Assembly (NCBI GenBank): GCA_945833835.1
Contig: CAMAFR010000005.1
Coordinates: 1 to 64,000 of the forward strand
DNA length: 64,000 nucleotides
Origin: an uncultured Bacteroides sp.
Lineage (GTDB): Bacteria; Bacteroidota; Bacteroidia; Bacteroidales; Bacteroidaceae
Direction: 5' to 3'
This document shows, piece after piece, positions 29,130-40,089 of this stretch. Position 1 is the stretch's first letter; each line of letters begins with the position of its first letter. Under the pieces are notes generated by a model. That model made no database searches. It was given only the letters and a program-made list of their open reading frames with translations, and had not been told where the DNA came from. Position numbers and translations under genes: made by a program.

Positions 29130-31499
29130 ATGAAAAGTTATTTCCGTTTTTTGGCCCGTAACCCCTTGTACACGTTCATCAACGTGGCGGGTCTGGCCGT
29201 TTCCTTGATGTTTGTGCTGCTCATCGGCGATTACGCCTGGCGGCAGCTCAGTATGGACAGTTGGCACCGCTATGCGGACCGCACGTATCTGCTCGGCAGT
29301 CAGAACAGCTTCTATTCGTGGCCCGACGCCAGCCGCGCCCTGGGGAACAGTTTCCCCGAAATAGAGAGCACCTGTTGCGTGCAGGGGCAGCGGGGGAAAA
29401 TCAAGGCCGGCCAGCGGGTGTATGTCGATAAGGAATCGACCTGCATCCTGATGGCCGACTCCACGTTTCTGGATTTTTTCGATTTCAGGCTGAAGGAAGG
29501 CGACCGCTCCACGGCCCTGGATGCCCCCGACAAGTGCCTTATCACCGAGACACTGGCCCGGCAGCTGTTTCCCGACGGGTCACCCTTGGGGCAGTCGCTG
29601 CAGGTGGTCGGCAAGCAGTCGGTCTTCATTCAAAAAGACCGCACGCTGGACAGCACGTTGGTCTATACCGTGACAGGGGTGTTGTGCGACCTTGACCGTA
29701 CCCTGCTGCCTAACAGCGTGAAGGTGGTGGTCAACATGGACCGTCATCCGCAGGTGTTGGGCTACCGCAATGACGACAACAGTATGAGCTATGGCCCCGA
29801 CGGAGGTCCGTACACCTTCTACCGGTGCAGGCCCGGCACCCGTCTCTCCGCCAAGCTGGACGAGATGATGGCCTTTCTGGAGCGGCGGGTCACGTGCCTG
29901 TCCTTGTGCGGTGTCCGGCAGTTGACCCTCACCCCGCTGCCCGACGTGATGTTCGCTCCGCAGAACGAAGGCCTGGGGATACAGAAAGGCGACAAGAGGC
30001 AGCTCTACATCCTGCTGTCGGCCATGGTGGCCGTTCTGTTCTTCGCCGTCAGCAACTATATCAACCTGACGGTGGCCAACGCCGGTTTCCGGGCGAAGGA
30101 GGTGGCCACTTGCCGTCTGCTGGGCAGCACGGGCCCTCAGATTGCCGGCAAGTTCATGGCCGAGTCCGTCGTGTTGATAATGGTCTCCTTCGGGTTGGGG
30201 CTGTTGCTGGCCCTGACCTTTGAGCAAGATTTCCAGCTGCTTTTCCGGGGCAAGATAGCCCTGTGGCAGGATGTCAGTGTAGGCTCGTTCGGACTCTCGC
30301 TGGCCTTCATCTTGGTGCTGGGGGTGGTGTCGGGCGTGGTGCCCGCCTGGCAGATGTCGCGCTATAACCCGATGGACATCGTGAAGGGCCGTTTCCGGTT
30401 TCGTTCCAAAATGGTGTTGGGGCGTGTGTTCCTGTTGTTGCAGAGTATCGTCACGTTTGTGCTGCTGGTGTCTGTCTTCACCATCCATAGCCAGTTGCGA
30501 CATTTGCTGACGGCTCCGCTGGGCTTCCACACCCGCCATATCTTCTTCATCGAGGCCGACCGTCCGGACGTGCTGCGTGACAAGCTGCGGGGCTTGCCTT
30601 GTGTGGAGCGGGTGGGATGCCTGTCGGGCAGTGTGCCGGGCACCCGCTACGTGTCGATGCAGACGCGCCGCGACGCTGCCGGGGAACATCGTCTGTTCTT
30701 TCTGATGGACTTGGAACGGGATGCGCTGGACCTCTATGGGCTGCAGCTGTTGCGGGAGAACGTCCGTACGCCGGGGGCCGTCTACCTGAACGAGGAGGCG
30801 TTGCGTAGCCTGGGGCTGCCGATGGAGGCCCGCGAAGTGCACTGGGGCGACGGGAGCACCACCCCGGTGGCCGGCGTGTTCCGCGACTTCTATGGCAACG
30901 GCAGGTTGGCCGGGGTCCGTCCGTTCCTTATCCGCATCCACGAAAACGGCGGGGTAGAGCGGCCCGATTTCCTGGTACGCACGGATGGCTCTGCCTCGGC
31001 CGTAGCCCGGTTGAGGCAAGCGATGGCCGAGGCCGGCTGTTCCGGCGAGGGGGCGGACCGGAAGCTGCGGTCGCTGGAGGACGAGCTGGCCGGCGAGCTG
31101 AAGGAGGAGCGCAACACCCTGCATGTCGTCCTGCTGTTTGCCGTCATAGCGGTCGTGGTCTCTACGTTGGGGTGCGTCGGGATGTCGCTGTTCTTCATCC
31201 GCCAGCGCCAGAAGGAGATTGGCATCCGCAAAATCATGGGCGGCACCAGCCGCGAAGTCACGGTCCGCATGTTGCGGTTGTTCTGTATGCCGTTGCTGTG
31301 GTCGTTCGCGATTTCCGTCCCCCTGTCGGTGTACCTGCTGGAGGATTGGCTGCAAGGCTTCAGCTACCGCATCTCCTTGAGTCCGCTGCTGTGGCTGGCG
31401 ACGGCTATTCTGCTGTTGTTCATCGCGGTGCTCTCCGTCATTGTCCAGCTGTTCAAGGCCGTCCGTACCAATCCGGTAGAGAGTGTCAAGATAGAGTGA
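29130..31499 (+). CDS. ABC transporter permease (MacB/FtsX type, two modules)
   Basis: [66 protein letters not shown]. Confidence 0.9.
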   Translation: MKSYFRFLARNPLYTFINVAGLAVSLMFVLLIGDYAWRQLSMDSWHRYADRTYLLGSQNSFYSWPDASRALGNSFPEIESTCCVQGQRGKIKAGQRVYVDKESTCILMADSTFLDFFDFRLKEGDRSTALDAPDKCLITETLARQLFPDGSPLGQSLQVVGKQSVFIQKDRTLDSTLVYTVTGVLCDLDRTLLPNSVKVVVNMDRHPQVLGYRNDDNSMSYGPDGGPYTFYRCRPGTRLSAKLDEMMAFLERRVTCLSLCGVRQLTLTPLPDVMFAPQNEGLGIQKGDKRQLYILLSAMVAVLFFAVSNYINLTVANAGFRAKEVATCRLLGSTGPQIAGKFMAESVVLIMVSFGLGLLLALTFEQDFQLLFRGKIALWQDVSVGSFGLSLAFILVLGVVSGVVPAWQMSRYNPMDIVKGRFRFRSKMVLGRVFLLLQSIVTFVLLVSVFTIHSQLRHLLTAPLGFHTRHIFFIEADRPDVLRDKLRGLPCVERVGCLSGSVPGTRYVSMQTRRDAAGEHRLFFLMDLERDALDLYGLQLLRENVRTPGAVYLNEEALRSLGLPMEAREVHWGDGSTTPVAGVFRDFYGNGRLAGVRPFLIRIHENGGVERPDFLVRTDGSASAVARLRQAMAEAGCSGEGADRKLRSLEDELAGELKEERNTLHVVLLFAVIAVVVSTLGCVGMSLFFIRQRQKEIGIRKIMGGTSREVTVRMLRLFCMPLLWSFAISVPLSVYLLEDWLQGFSYRISLSPLLWLATAILLLFIAVLSVIVQLFKAVRTNPVESVKIE

Positions 31500-31594
31500 G
31501 GCAAGATGCTTTTTTTGAAATATTTGTTTTGCCAATCGAATGCTTTCACTAATTTTGCCGAAAGAATTGTATTGAAACCTTAAAATAGCATCGA

Positions 31595-32482
31595 ATGAGT
31601 TTGAAAATTGTAGTTTTGGCAAAACAGGTTCCTGACACCCGCTGTGTAGGAAAAGATGCCATGAATGCCGACGGAACAATCAACCGTGCGGCGCTTCCGG
31701 CCATATTCAATCCGGAAGACTTGAATGCCTTGGAACAGGCTCTCCGACTGAAAGACACATATCCCGGATCTACTGTCACGGTCTTGACCATGGGACCGGG
31801 GCGTGCCGCAGAAATTATCCGTGAAGGTCTGTATCGCGGTGCCGACAACGGCTATCTGCTGACCGACCGCGCTTTTGCCGGTGCCGATACGTTGGCCACC
31901 TCGTATGCCTTGGCCACCGCCATCCGCAAGATTGGGGAGTATGACATCATCGTCGGTGGCCGTCAGGCCATTGACGGCGATACGGCCCAGGTAGGCCCTC
32001 AGGTGGCCGAGAAGCTGGGTTTGCCGCAGGTGACCTATGTGGAGGAGATTGAAGAGGTGAAGGACGGACGTATCCGTGTGAAGCGTCACATAGACGGAGG
32101 GGTGGAGACCGTCGAAGGTCCGTTGCCCATCGTGCTGACCGTCAACGGCAGCGCGGCTCCCTGCCGTCCCCGCAATGCCAAACTGGTGCAGAAATACAAA
32201 CGTGCGTTGGGCGGACAGGAAAAGGCGGCCCTGACGAAAGACGGTGCGCCGCTGCCGTATGCCGACCTGTATGAACAGCGTCCGTACCTGAACATTGTGG
32301 AATGGAGCGTGGCCGATGTGGAAGGCGACGTGAAGCAGTGCGGCCTGTCGGGCTCGCCCACCAAGGTGAAGAAGATTGAGAACATCATCTTCCAGGCCAA
32401 GGAAAGCAAGACCATTTCGGGCAGCGATGCAGAGGTAGAGAACTTGATTGTTGAACTGTTGGCAAACCACACTATCGGATAA
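31595..32482 (+). CDS. etfB: electron transfer flavoprotein beta subunit
   Basis: MSLKIVVLAKQVPDTRCVGKDAMNADGTINR, GRQAIDGDTAQVGPQVAEKLGLPQVTYVEEIEEV. Confidence 0.93.
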   Translation: MSLKIVVLAKQVPDTRCVGKDAMNADGTINRAALPAIFNPEDLNALEQALRLKDTYPGSTVTVLTMGPGRAAEIIREGLYRGADNGYLLTDRAFAGADTLATSYALATAIRKIGEYDIIVGGRQAIDGDTAQVGPQVAEKLGLPQVTYVEEIEEVKDGRIRVKRHIDGGVETVEGPLPIVLTVNGSAAPCRPRNAKLVQKYKRALGGQEKAALTKDGAPLPYADLYEQRPYLNIVEWSVADVEGDVKQCGLSGSPTKVKKIENIIFQAKESKTISGSDAEVENLIVELLANHTIG

Positions 32483-32486
32483 AACT

Positions 32487-33506
32487 ATGAACAACGTATT
32501 TGTATATTGTGAGATGGAAGGCAACCGCGTTGCCGATGTCAGTCTCGAACTGTTGACCAAAGGCCGCAAGCTGGCCTCGCAGCTGGGATGCCAGTTGGAG
32601 GCCATCTGCGCAGGAACCGGTCTTGACGGAGTGGAAAAACAAGTCCTGCCTTTCGGGGTGGACCGCGTGCACGTGTTCGACGCGCCGGGGCTGTTCCCCT
32701 ATACTTCGCTGCCGCACACTTCTATCTTGGTGAACCTCTTCAAGGCCGAGCAGCCGCAGATTTGCCTCATGGGCGCTACGGTCATCGGACGCGACCTGGG
32801 GCCGCGTGTGTCATCGGCACTGACCAGTGGCCTGACAGCCGACTGCACGCAGTTGGAAATCGGCAGCCATGAAGACAAAAAGGCCGGCAAGACCTACGAG
32901 AACCTGCTCTATCAGATTCGTCCGGCTTTCGGCGGCAATATCGTGGCCACGATTGTCAACCCCGAACACCGTCCGCAGATGGCCACGGTGCGCGAGGGCG
33001 TGATGAAGAAGGAAATCCTCGACGAGAACTACCAGGGCGAGGTCATCCGTCAGGATGTGGCGAAGTTCGTGCCTGAGACCGATTATGTGGTGAAGGTGAT
33101 AGACCGCCATGTGGAGAAGGCGAAACACAACCTCAAGGGAGCCCCCATCGTGGTGGCCGGCGGTTACGGCATGGGCAGCCGCGAGGGCTTCGACATGCTG
33201 TTCGAGCTGGCGAAGGAGCTGCATGCCGAGGTGGGTGCCAGCCGTGCGGCTGTAGATGCCGGTTACTGCGACCACGACCGTCAGATAGGCCAGACCGGCG
33301 TGACGGTGCACCCCAAACTGTACATCGCCTGCGGTATCTCCGGACAGATTCAGCACATTGCCGGTATGCAGGATGCCGGTATCATCATTTCGGTCAACAG
33401 TGACCCGAACGCTCCCATCAACACGATTGCCGACTATGTCATCAACGGAACGGTGGAAGAGGTGATACCGAAGATGATCAAGTATTATAAGAAAAACAGT
33501 AAATAA
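32487..33506 (+). CDS. etfA: electron transfer flavoprotein alpha subunit
   Basis: VVAGGYGMGSREGFDMLFELAKELHAEVGASRAAVDAGY, IGQTGVTVHPKLYIACGISGQIQHIAGM. Confidence 0.95.
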   Translation: MNNVFVYCEMEGNRVADVSLELLTKGRKLASQLGCQLEAICAGTGLDGVEKQVLPFGVDRVHVFDAPGLFPYTSLPHTSILVNLFKAEQPQICLMGATVIGRDLGPRVSSALTSGLTADCTQLEIGSHEDKKAGKTYENLLYQIRPAFGGNIVATIVNPEHRPQMATVREGVMKKEILDENYQGEVIRQDVAKFVPETDYVVKVIDRHVEKAKHNLKGAPIVVAGGYGMGSREGFDMLFELAKELHAEVGASRAAVDAGYCDHDRQIGQTGVTVHPKLYIACGISGQIQHIAGMQDAGIIISVNSDPNAPINTIADYVINGTVEEVIPKMIKYYKKNSK

Positions 33507-33529
33507 TTCCTGTAAACCGAAAATAAGAA

Positions 33530-35236
33530 ATGGCAAATTATTATACCGAACGTCCCGAGCTCAAGTTTCACTTGAACAACGAGATGATGGAGCGTATCTG
33601 TCAGTTGAAAGAACGCGACTATAGAGATAAAGATGAATTCGACTATGCACCGCAGGATTATGCCGATGCCCTCGATTCGTATGACAAAGTGTTGGAAATC
33701 ACCGGCGAGATTACCGGCGAAATCGTGGCGGCCAATGCCGAAGGCGTAGACCAGGAAGGGCCGCACCACGCAGGCGGACGGGTGGAGTACGCTTCGGGCA
33801 CGAAGCAGAACCTGGACGCCATGGTCAAGGCCGGGCTCAACGGCATGACGATGCCCCGCCGGTTCGGCGGCCTGAACTTCCCGATTACCCCCTACACCAT
33901 GTGTGCCGAAATCGTGGCGCAGGCCGATGCCGGTTTCGGCAATATCTGGTCGTTGCAGGATTGCATCGAGACCTTGTATGAGTTTGGCAACGAAGATCAG
34001 CACAGCCGTTTTATCCCCCGCATCTGTGCCGGCGAGACCATGTCGATGGACCTCACGGAACCCGATGCCGGCTCTGACCTGCAGAGCGTCATGCTGAAGG
34101 CCACTTTCGACGAGGCTAACAACTGCTGGCGGCTGAACGGCGTGAAGCGTTTCATCACCAACGGTGATGCCAACCTGCACCTGGTGCTGGCCCGCTCGGA
34201 AGCCGGAACGAAGGACGGACGCGGCCTCTCCATGTTCATCTATGACAAGAACGACGGTGGGGTGGACGTGCGCCGCATCGAGAACAAGCTGGGCATCCAC
34301 GGTTCGCCCACCTGCGAGCTGGTGTACAAGAACGCCAAGGCCGAGCTGTGTGGCGACCGCAAGCTGGGTCTGATCAAATATGTCATGGCGTTGATGAACG
34401 GTGCCCGTCTGGGTATCGCCGCACAGTCGGTAGGTCTGAGCCAGGCCGCCTACGATGAGGCGTTGGCCTATGCCAAGGACCGCAAGCAGTTCGGCAAGGC
34501 CATCATCGAGTTCCCGGCTGTCTACGACATGCTGTCTACCATCAAGGCGAAGCTGGACGCCGGTCGGGCCTTGCTGTACCAGACGGCGCGTTACGTAGAC
34601 ATCTACAAGGCACTCGACGACATCGCCCGCGAGCGCAAACTGACGCCCGAGGAACGCCAGGAACAGAAGAAGTACGCCAAGCTGGCCGACGCCTTCACAC
34701 CGCTGGCCAAGGGCATGAACTCCGAATATGCCAACCAGAACGCCTACGACTGTATCCAGGTGCACGGCGGTTCGGGCTTCATGATGGAATATGCCTGCCA
34801 GCGCATCTACCGCGACGCACGTATCACCAGCATCTACGAGGGTACGACCCAGTTGCAGACGGTGGCTGCCATCCGTTACGTGACCAACGGTGCCTATGCC
34901 GCCACGCTGCGTGAGTTCGAGGCACAGCCCGTTGCGCCCCAGTATGAAGCCTGTCTGGACCGTATCCGGGAAATGACGGCGAAGTTCGAGGCCTGCACCA
35001 ATGCCGTGAAAGAGGCCCAGAACCAGGAGCTGCTTGATTTCGTGGCCCGCCGGCTGTACGAGATGGCCGCTGTGAACGTCATGAGCTGCCTCTTGCTGAA
35101 GGATGCCGAAAAGGCTCCCGAACTGTTCGACAAGTCGCTCGAAGTCTATGTGAACTACGCCGAGGCCGAAGTGGAGAAGCATTTCAACTTCATCCGCAAG
35201 TTTAAGGCCGAAGCGCTTGAGAGCTACCGGAAGTAA
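33530..35236 (+). CDS. acyl-CoA dehydrogenase family protein
   Basis: TEPDAGSDLQSVMLKA, DRKQFGKAIIEFPAVYDML, QVHGGSGFMMEYACQRIYRDARITSIYEGTTQLQ. Confidence 0.94.
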   Translation: MANYYTERPELKFHLNNEMMERICQLKERDYRDKDEFDYAPQDYADALDSYDKVLEITGEITGEIVAANAEGVDQEGPHHAGGRVEYASGTKQNLDAMVKAGLNGMTMPRRFGGLNFPITPYTMCAEIVAQADAGFGNIWSLQDCIETLYEFGNEDQHSRFIPRICAGETMSMDLTEPDAGSDLQSVMLKATFDEANNCWRLNGVKRFITNGDANLHLVLARSEAGTKDGRGLSMFIYDKNDGGVDVRRIENKLGIHGSPTCELVYKNAKAELCGDRKLGLIKYVMALMNGARLGIAAQSVGLSQAAYDEALAYAKDRKQFGKAIIEFPAVYDMLSTIKAKLDAGRALLYQTARYVDIYKALDDIARERKLTPEERQEQKKYAKLADAFTPLAKGMNSEYANQNAYDCIQVHGGSGFMMEYACQRIYRDARITSIYEGTTQLQTVAAIRYVTNGAYAATLREFEAQPVAPQYEACLDRIREMTAKFEACTNAVKEAQNQELLDFVARRLYEMAAVNVMSCLLLKDAEKAPELFDKSLEVYVNYAEAEVEKHFNFIRKFKAEALESYRK

Positions 35237-35273
35237 TCCGCCGGGGCGGATAGGGAAGTTCCCGTCATCCCCC

Positions 35274-35331
35274 AAAAAGAGGGTGTGCCGGCTGCGGTTC
35301 TGAGGAATCGCGTCGGCACACCCTCTTTTTT
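35274..35331. terminator. Intrinsic terminator between convergent acyl-CoA dehydrogenase and M28 peptidase genes
   Basis: AAAAAGAGGGTGTGCCG / CGGCACACCCTCTTTTT. Confidence 0.85.
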
Positions 35332-35347
35332 CAGTGGTTAAGAAGCC

Positions 35348-36976
35348 TTATTTCCGGAGGTTGGCGAACTCGGACGACGGGTTCCATTGCGGGTAGGCGG
35401 TGTCCTGCGCCAGCCGGTAGCCCAGGTCGAAGAACAGGTGGACCTCCTGCAAGAGGCCGCTGTAATCATCGTCGGGGTGGGTCTGGTCGGTCGGCTTGTG
35501 GTAGACCTCTGCCCAGTAGCGGGCAATCTGTTCTTTCGACCACTCTTTGCCGTGACGGCGGTTGTCGTTCCAGCCTTTGGCGAAAAGGGCGGGGACACCT
35601 TTGCGGACAAACGAGAAATGGTCCGAACGGTAGAACATGCCGTTGTAGGCATCCGGGTCGGGCATGACATAGCGTCCGTAGGGCCGGGCCAGTTCGGCCA
35701 GGGTCTGGTCCAGGTCCGAATGGCCGAATCCCGTAATGGTCACGTCGTTGTTCTCGCCCCACAGCGGGAACACATCGAGGTTGATGACCGCCACGGTCTT
35801 CTCGATCGGGAACAGCGGATGGTTCACGTAGTATTCGCTGCCCAGCATCCCGCTTTCCTCGCAGGTCGGTGCCAGGAAGACCAGGTTGCGGCGGGGTTTC
35901 TGCTTCAGCTGCCCGAAGCAGCGGGCCGTTTCGAGCATCCATGCCACGGCCACGGCGTTGTCGGTCGCTCCGTTCACGATGCTGTCGTTGTCAATGGGTT
36001 TGCCGTAGCCCAGGTGGTCCCAGTGTCCCATGTAGACGATGCTCTCGTCGGTCGGTTCGCTGGCAGGGATGACCCCGATCAGGTTCGGACTGCTCTGCCG
36101 CGTGAAGGTGTTGTTCATCTGTACGCTGACGGTCGCAGTCAGGTCGAAAGGCCTGAAGTCGGGACGTTTGGCCTGTTCCATCAGCTCGTCGAAGCTGTAG
36201 CCGTTGTCTGCCAGCAGCTGCCGGGCGATGTCCTGCCGCAGCCATCCGTTCAGTGGGGCATGATAGTCGGAGCAGGCATCGTCCACATACATTTTCTGGC
36301 AGGCAGAGGCCCTCACCACCGACCACGGATAGCCGGCTCCCCGGTCGTCGTGGATAATCAGCACCCCTTTCACGCCTTGGCGGTCTCCTTCCTCGAACTT
36401 GTATTTCCATCGTCCGTAGTAGGTCATGGCATCTCCTTTGAAATAGGTGCTGTCAGTACTGCCCAGTCCCGGGTCGTTGACAATGACCACCGCCACTTTC
36501 TCCGACGGGTGGCTGATGCCGGCATAGTCGTTCTTGCCGTATTCGGGGGCCACAATGCCGTAACCGGCGAAGAACAAGGGCACCTTGTCCAGACGGATTT
36601 CCGGTTCTATGCGGGCGGAGAAGGCGGTGAATCCTTCCAGCCACTCGGGGGAGAGCCGCTGTTTCGGGGTCTGTATCACCATGGGCGACGGGCATTCGGT
36701 GACCGAAGACACAATGGGCACCTGTTGCAGGTAAGACCCTCCTGCCGGTGGCTGTAGTCCTACGGCCTGCATCTGGCGGGCAATGTAGCCGACGGCCCTG
36801 TCGGCTCCTGCGGTGAAGGGGCGGCGGCCTTCGCAGCTGTCGTGTGCAATGGCCTCGGTGTAGGTTCTCAAGTGTTCGGCGGAAGCGGCTTTCTTGGCCA
36901 GTTCCGCATCGGTTCCGCCTGTGCAGGCACCGAGAAAGGCACAGGCGGCGATGGATAGCGATAGTACTCTTTTCAT
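35348..36976 (-). CDS. M28 family metallopeptidase, lipoprotein
   Basis: LGACTGG lipobox; YMGHWDHLGYGKPIDNDSIVNGATDNAVAVAWMLE, LAPTCEESGMLGSEYYV. Confidence 0.9.
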   Translation of the reverse strand: MKRVLSLSIAACAFLGACTGGTDAELAKKAASAEHLRTYTEAIAHDSCEGRRPFTAGADRAVGYIARQMQAVGLQPPAGGSYLQQVPIVSSVTECPSPMVIQTPKQRLSPEWLEGFTAFSARIEPEIRLDKVPLFFAGYGIVAPEYGKNDYAGISHPSEKVAVVIVNDPGLGSTDSTYFKGDAMTYYGRWKYKFEEGDRQGVKGVLIIHDDRGAGYPWSVVRASACQKMYVDDACSDYHAPLNGWLRQDIARQLLADNGYSFDELMEQAKRPDFRPFDLTATVSVQMNNTFTRQSSPNLIGVIPASEPTDESIVYMGHWDHLGYGKPIDNDSIVNGATDNAVAVAWMLETARCFGQLKQKPRRNLVFLAPTCEESGMLGSEYYVNHPLFPIEKTVAVINLDVFPLWGENNDVTITGFGHSDLDQTLAELARPYGRYVMPDPDAYNGMFYRSDHFSFVRKGVPALFAKGWNDNRRHGKEWSKEQIARYWAEVYHKPTDQTHPDDDYSGLLQEVHLFFDLGYRLAQDTAYPQWNPSSEFANLRK

Positions 36977-37004
36977 GACTCTTGGTTCATAGTTGCCGGC
37001 AAAA

Positions 37005-37547
37005 TTAGCGTTTTGTGCTGGAAACACCAATCAATTCGGGCAAAATGATAGCTTGTTCCAGTTCCAGCAGACGGCGTTTGCGGCCGATGCCTCCGGCATA
37101 GCCGGTAAGGTGCCCGTTGCTCCCGATGACCCGGTGGCACGGCACCATCAGACTGACGGGGTTGCGGCCCACGGCCTGCCCTACGGCCTGCGCCGACAGG
37201 TGCCGTCGGCCTTGCAGGCGGGCAACAGCCTGCCCGATGGCCTGATAGGTAGTGGTGGTGCCGTAGGGGATAAGGGTCAGCTGCCGCCACACCGCCAGTT
37301 GGAAGGCGGTTCCTCTCAACAAGAGGGGAGGCAGTGCGGGCGGACGCTGTCCGGAGAAGTAGGCATCCAGCCACCCGACGGCTGCCGCCAGCAGCGGCTG
37401 GGAGGGGTCGGGCCCGTCCGCTGAGGCCGGGCAGGGAGCGTTCTTCTGCCCTTCGAACCACAATCCGCTGATGCCGTCGGGCTCGGCGGCGATGAGGAGG
37501 TTGCCTAAGGGAGAAGCGTAAAGGGTGTAGTGGGTCATCTGTTGCAT
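37005..37547 (-). CDS. ogt: methylated-DNA--protein-cysteine methyltransferase
   Basis: GTAFQLAVWRQLTLIPYGTTTTYQAIGQAVA, NPVSLMVPCHRVIGSNGHLTGYAGG. Confidence 0.93.
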   Translation of the reverse strand: MQQMTHYTLYASPLGNLLIAAEPDGISGLWFEGQKNAPCPASADGPDPSQPLLAAAVGWLDAYFSGQRPPALPPLLLRGTAFQLAVWRQLTLIPYGTTTTYQAIGQAVARLQGRRHLSAQAVGQAVGRNPVSLMVPCHRVIGSNGHLTGYAGGIGRKRRLLELEQAIILPELIGVSSTKR

Positions 37548-37580
37548 GGGGCTTTCATGGGGGATGGAAAGGTAGGGGCA

Positions 37581-37606
37581 TAAAAAAAGGGATTCCGCTG
37601 AATCCC
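37581..37606 (-). terminator. Intrinsic terminator in the leader of ogt
   Basis: Minus strand GGGATTC-AGCG-GAATCCC followed by TTTTTTT. Confidence 0.75.
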
Positions 37607-37650
37607 AACCTTTTGTTAACCTTAAATCTAATACTATGAAAAACACAATG

Positions 37651-37681
37651 CAAAGGTACGCATTTTCTGTCAGCCACCAAA
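37651..37681 (-). promoter_or_regulatory. Promoter of the short leader upstream of ogt
   Basis: Minus strand TTTG-N19-TACCTTTG. Confidence 0.7.
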
Positions 37682-37854
37682 TCTTTTGGCGGAAATTTCC
37701 TGCTTTATAACATAATTTAAAGCAGACGGCGGCAGGCGTTAAAGGAAGTTAGTGTTTCGCCGCCCTTCAGAGCGAGTGTAGGCGGTGCGCCAGGGCAGTT
37801 CTGTCCGCTTCGCTATGCCTGACAGTGGGCAGGAGATGAACGGAGAGAGGTGTC

Positions 37855-37932
37855 CGGATGATGTCGGACAATCGTCTGACAGCTGTCAGACAATTGACCG
37901 ACAACTGTCAGACGATTGTCTGACGTCATCCG
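37855..37932. repeat. 78-bp loop-less palindrome built from six 11-bp-spaced GTCnGAC-type words
   Basis: 34 of 39 symmetric pairs Watson-Crick, 2 G.T; words start at 37863, 37874, 37885, 37896, 37907, 37918. Confidence 0.9.
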
Positions 37933-38073
37933 AACGTAAGGGTATGATCAGCGTATGCCGGCACGGAGAAGGACTGAGATGTGAAAAATGTCGGCCGAAA
38001 CGTTGAAATCTATGAAAACTTTGTCGCTGCGTTTCTCCGGCTTGAAGAAAAAGACTAACTTTGCGGCGTTTCT

Positions 38074-38117
38074 GTAAAGCACAACTTGACCGTATGAGTA
38101 AAGCACAACTTGACCGT

Positions 38118-38121
<4 letters not shown>
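38074..38121 (+). repeat. 24-bp exact tandem duplication at the ABC-F start codon
   Basis: GTAAAGCACAACTTGACCGTATGA x2. Confidence 0.97.
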
Positions 38122-40049
<1,928 letters not shown>

Positions 40050-40089
40050 CCCCGACGAAAGAGAGAATCTTTTTTAAGCATAAAAACAC

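Noticed and set aside
29580-31679. 699-aa minus-strand ORF antisense to the ABC permease
   Set aside because: Antisense shadow with His/Gln-rich composition and no recognisable motifs; the plus strand is a good MacB/FtsX permease
33485-35275. 596-aa minus-strand ORF antisense to the acyl-CoA dehydrogenase
   Set aside because: Shadow ORF; the plus strand has all ACAD signature motifs
37863-37928. Possible mini CRISPR array
   Set aside because: 11-bp units with 4-bp spacers are far too short for CRISPR repeats, and no cas genes are present in the window
37785-38006. 73-aa ORF spanning the 11-bp-phased palindrome
   Set aside because: Its repetitive sequence (SSDSCQTIDRQLSDDC) simply translates the DNA repeat; no ribosome-binding or homology support
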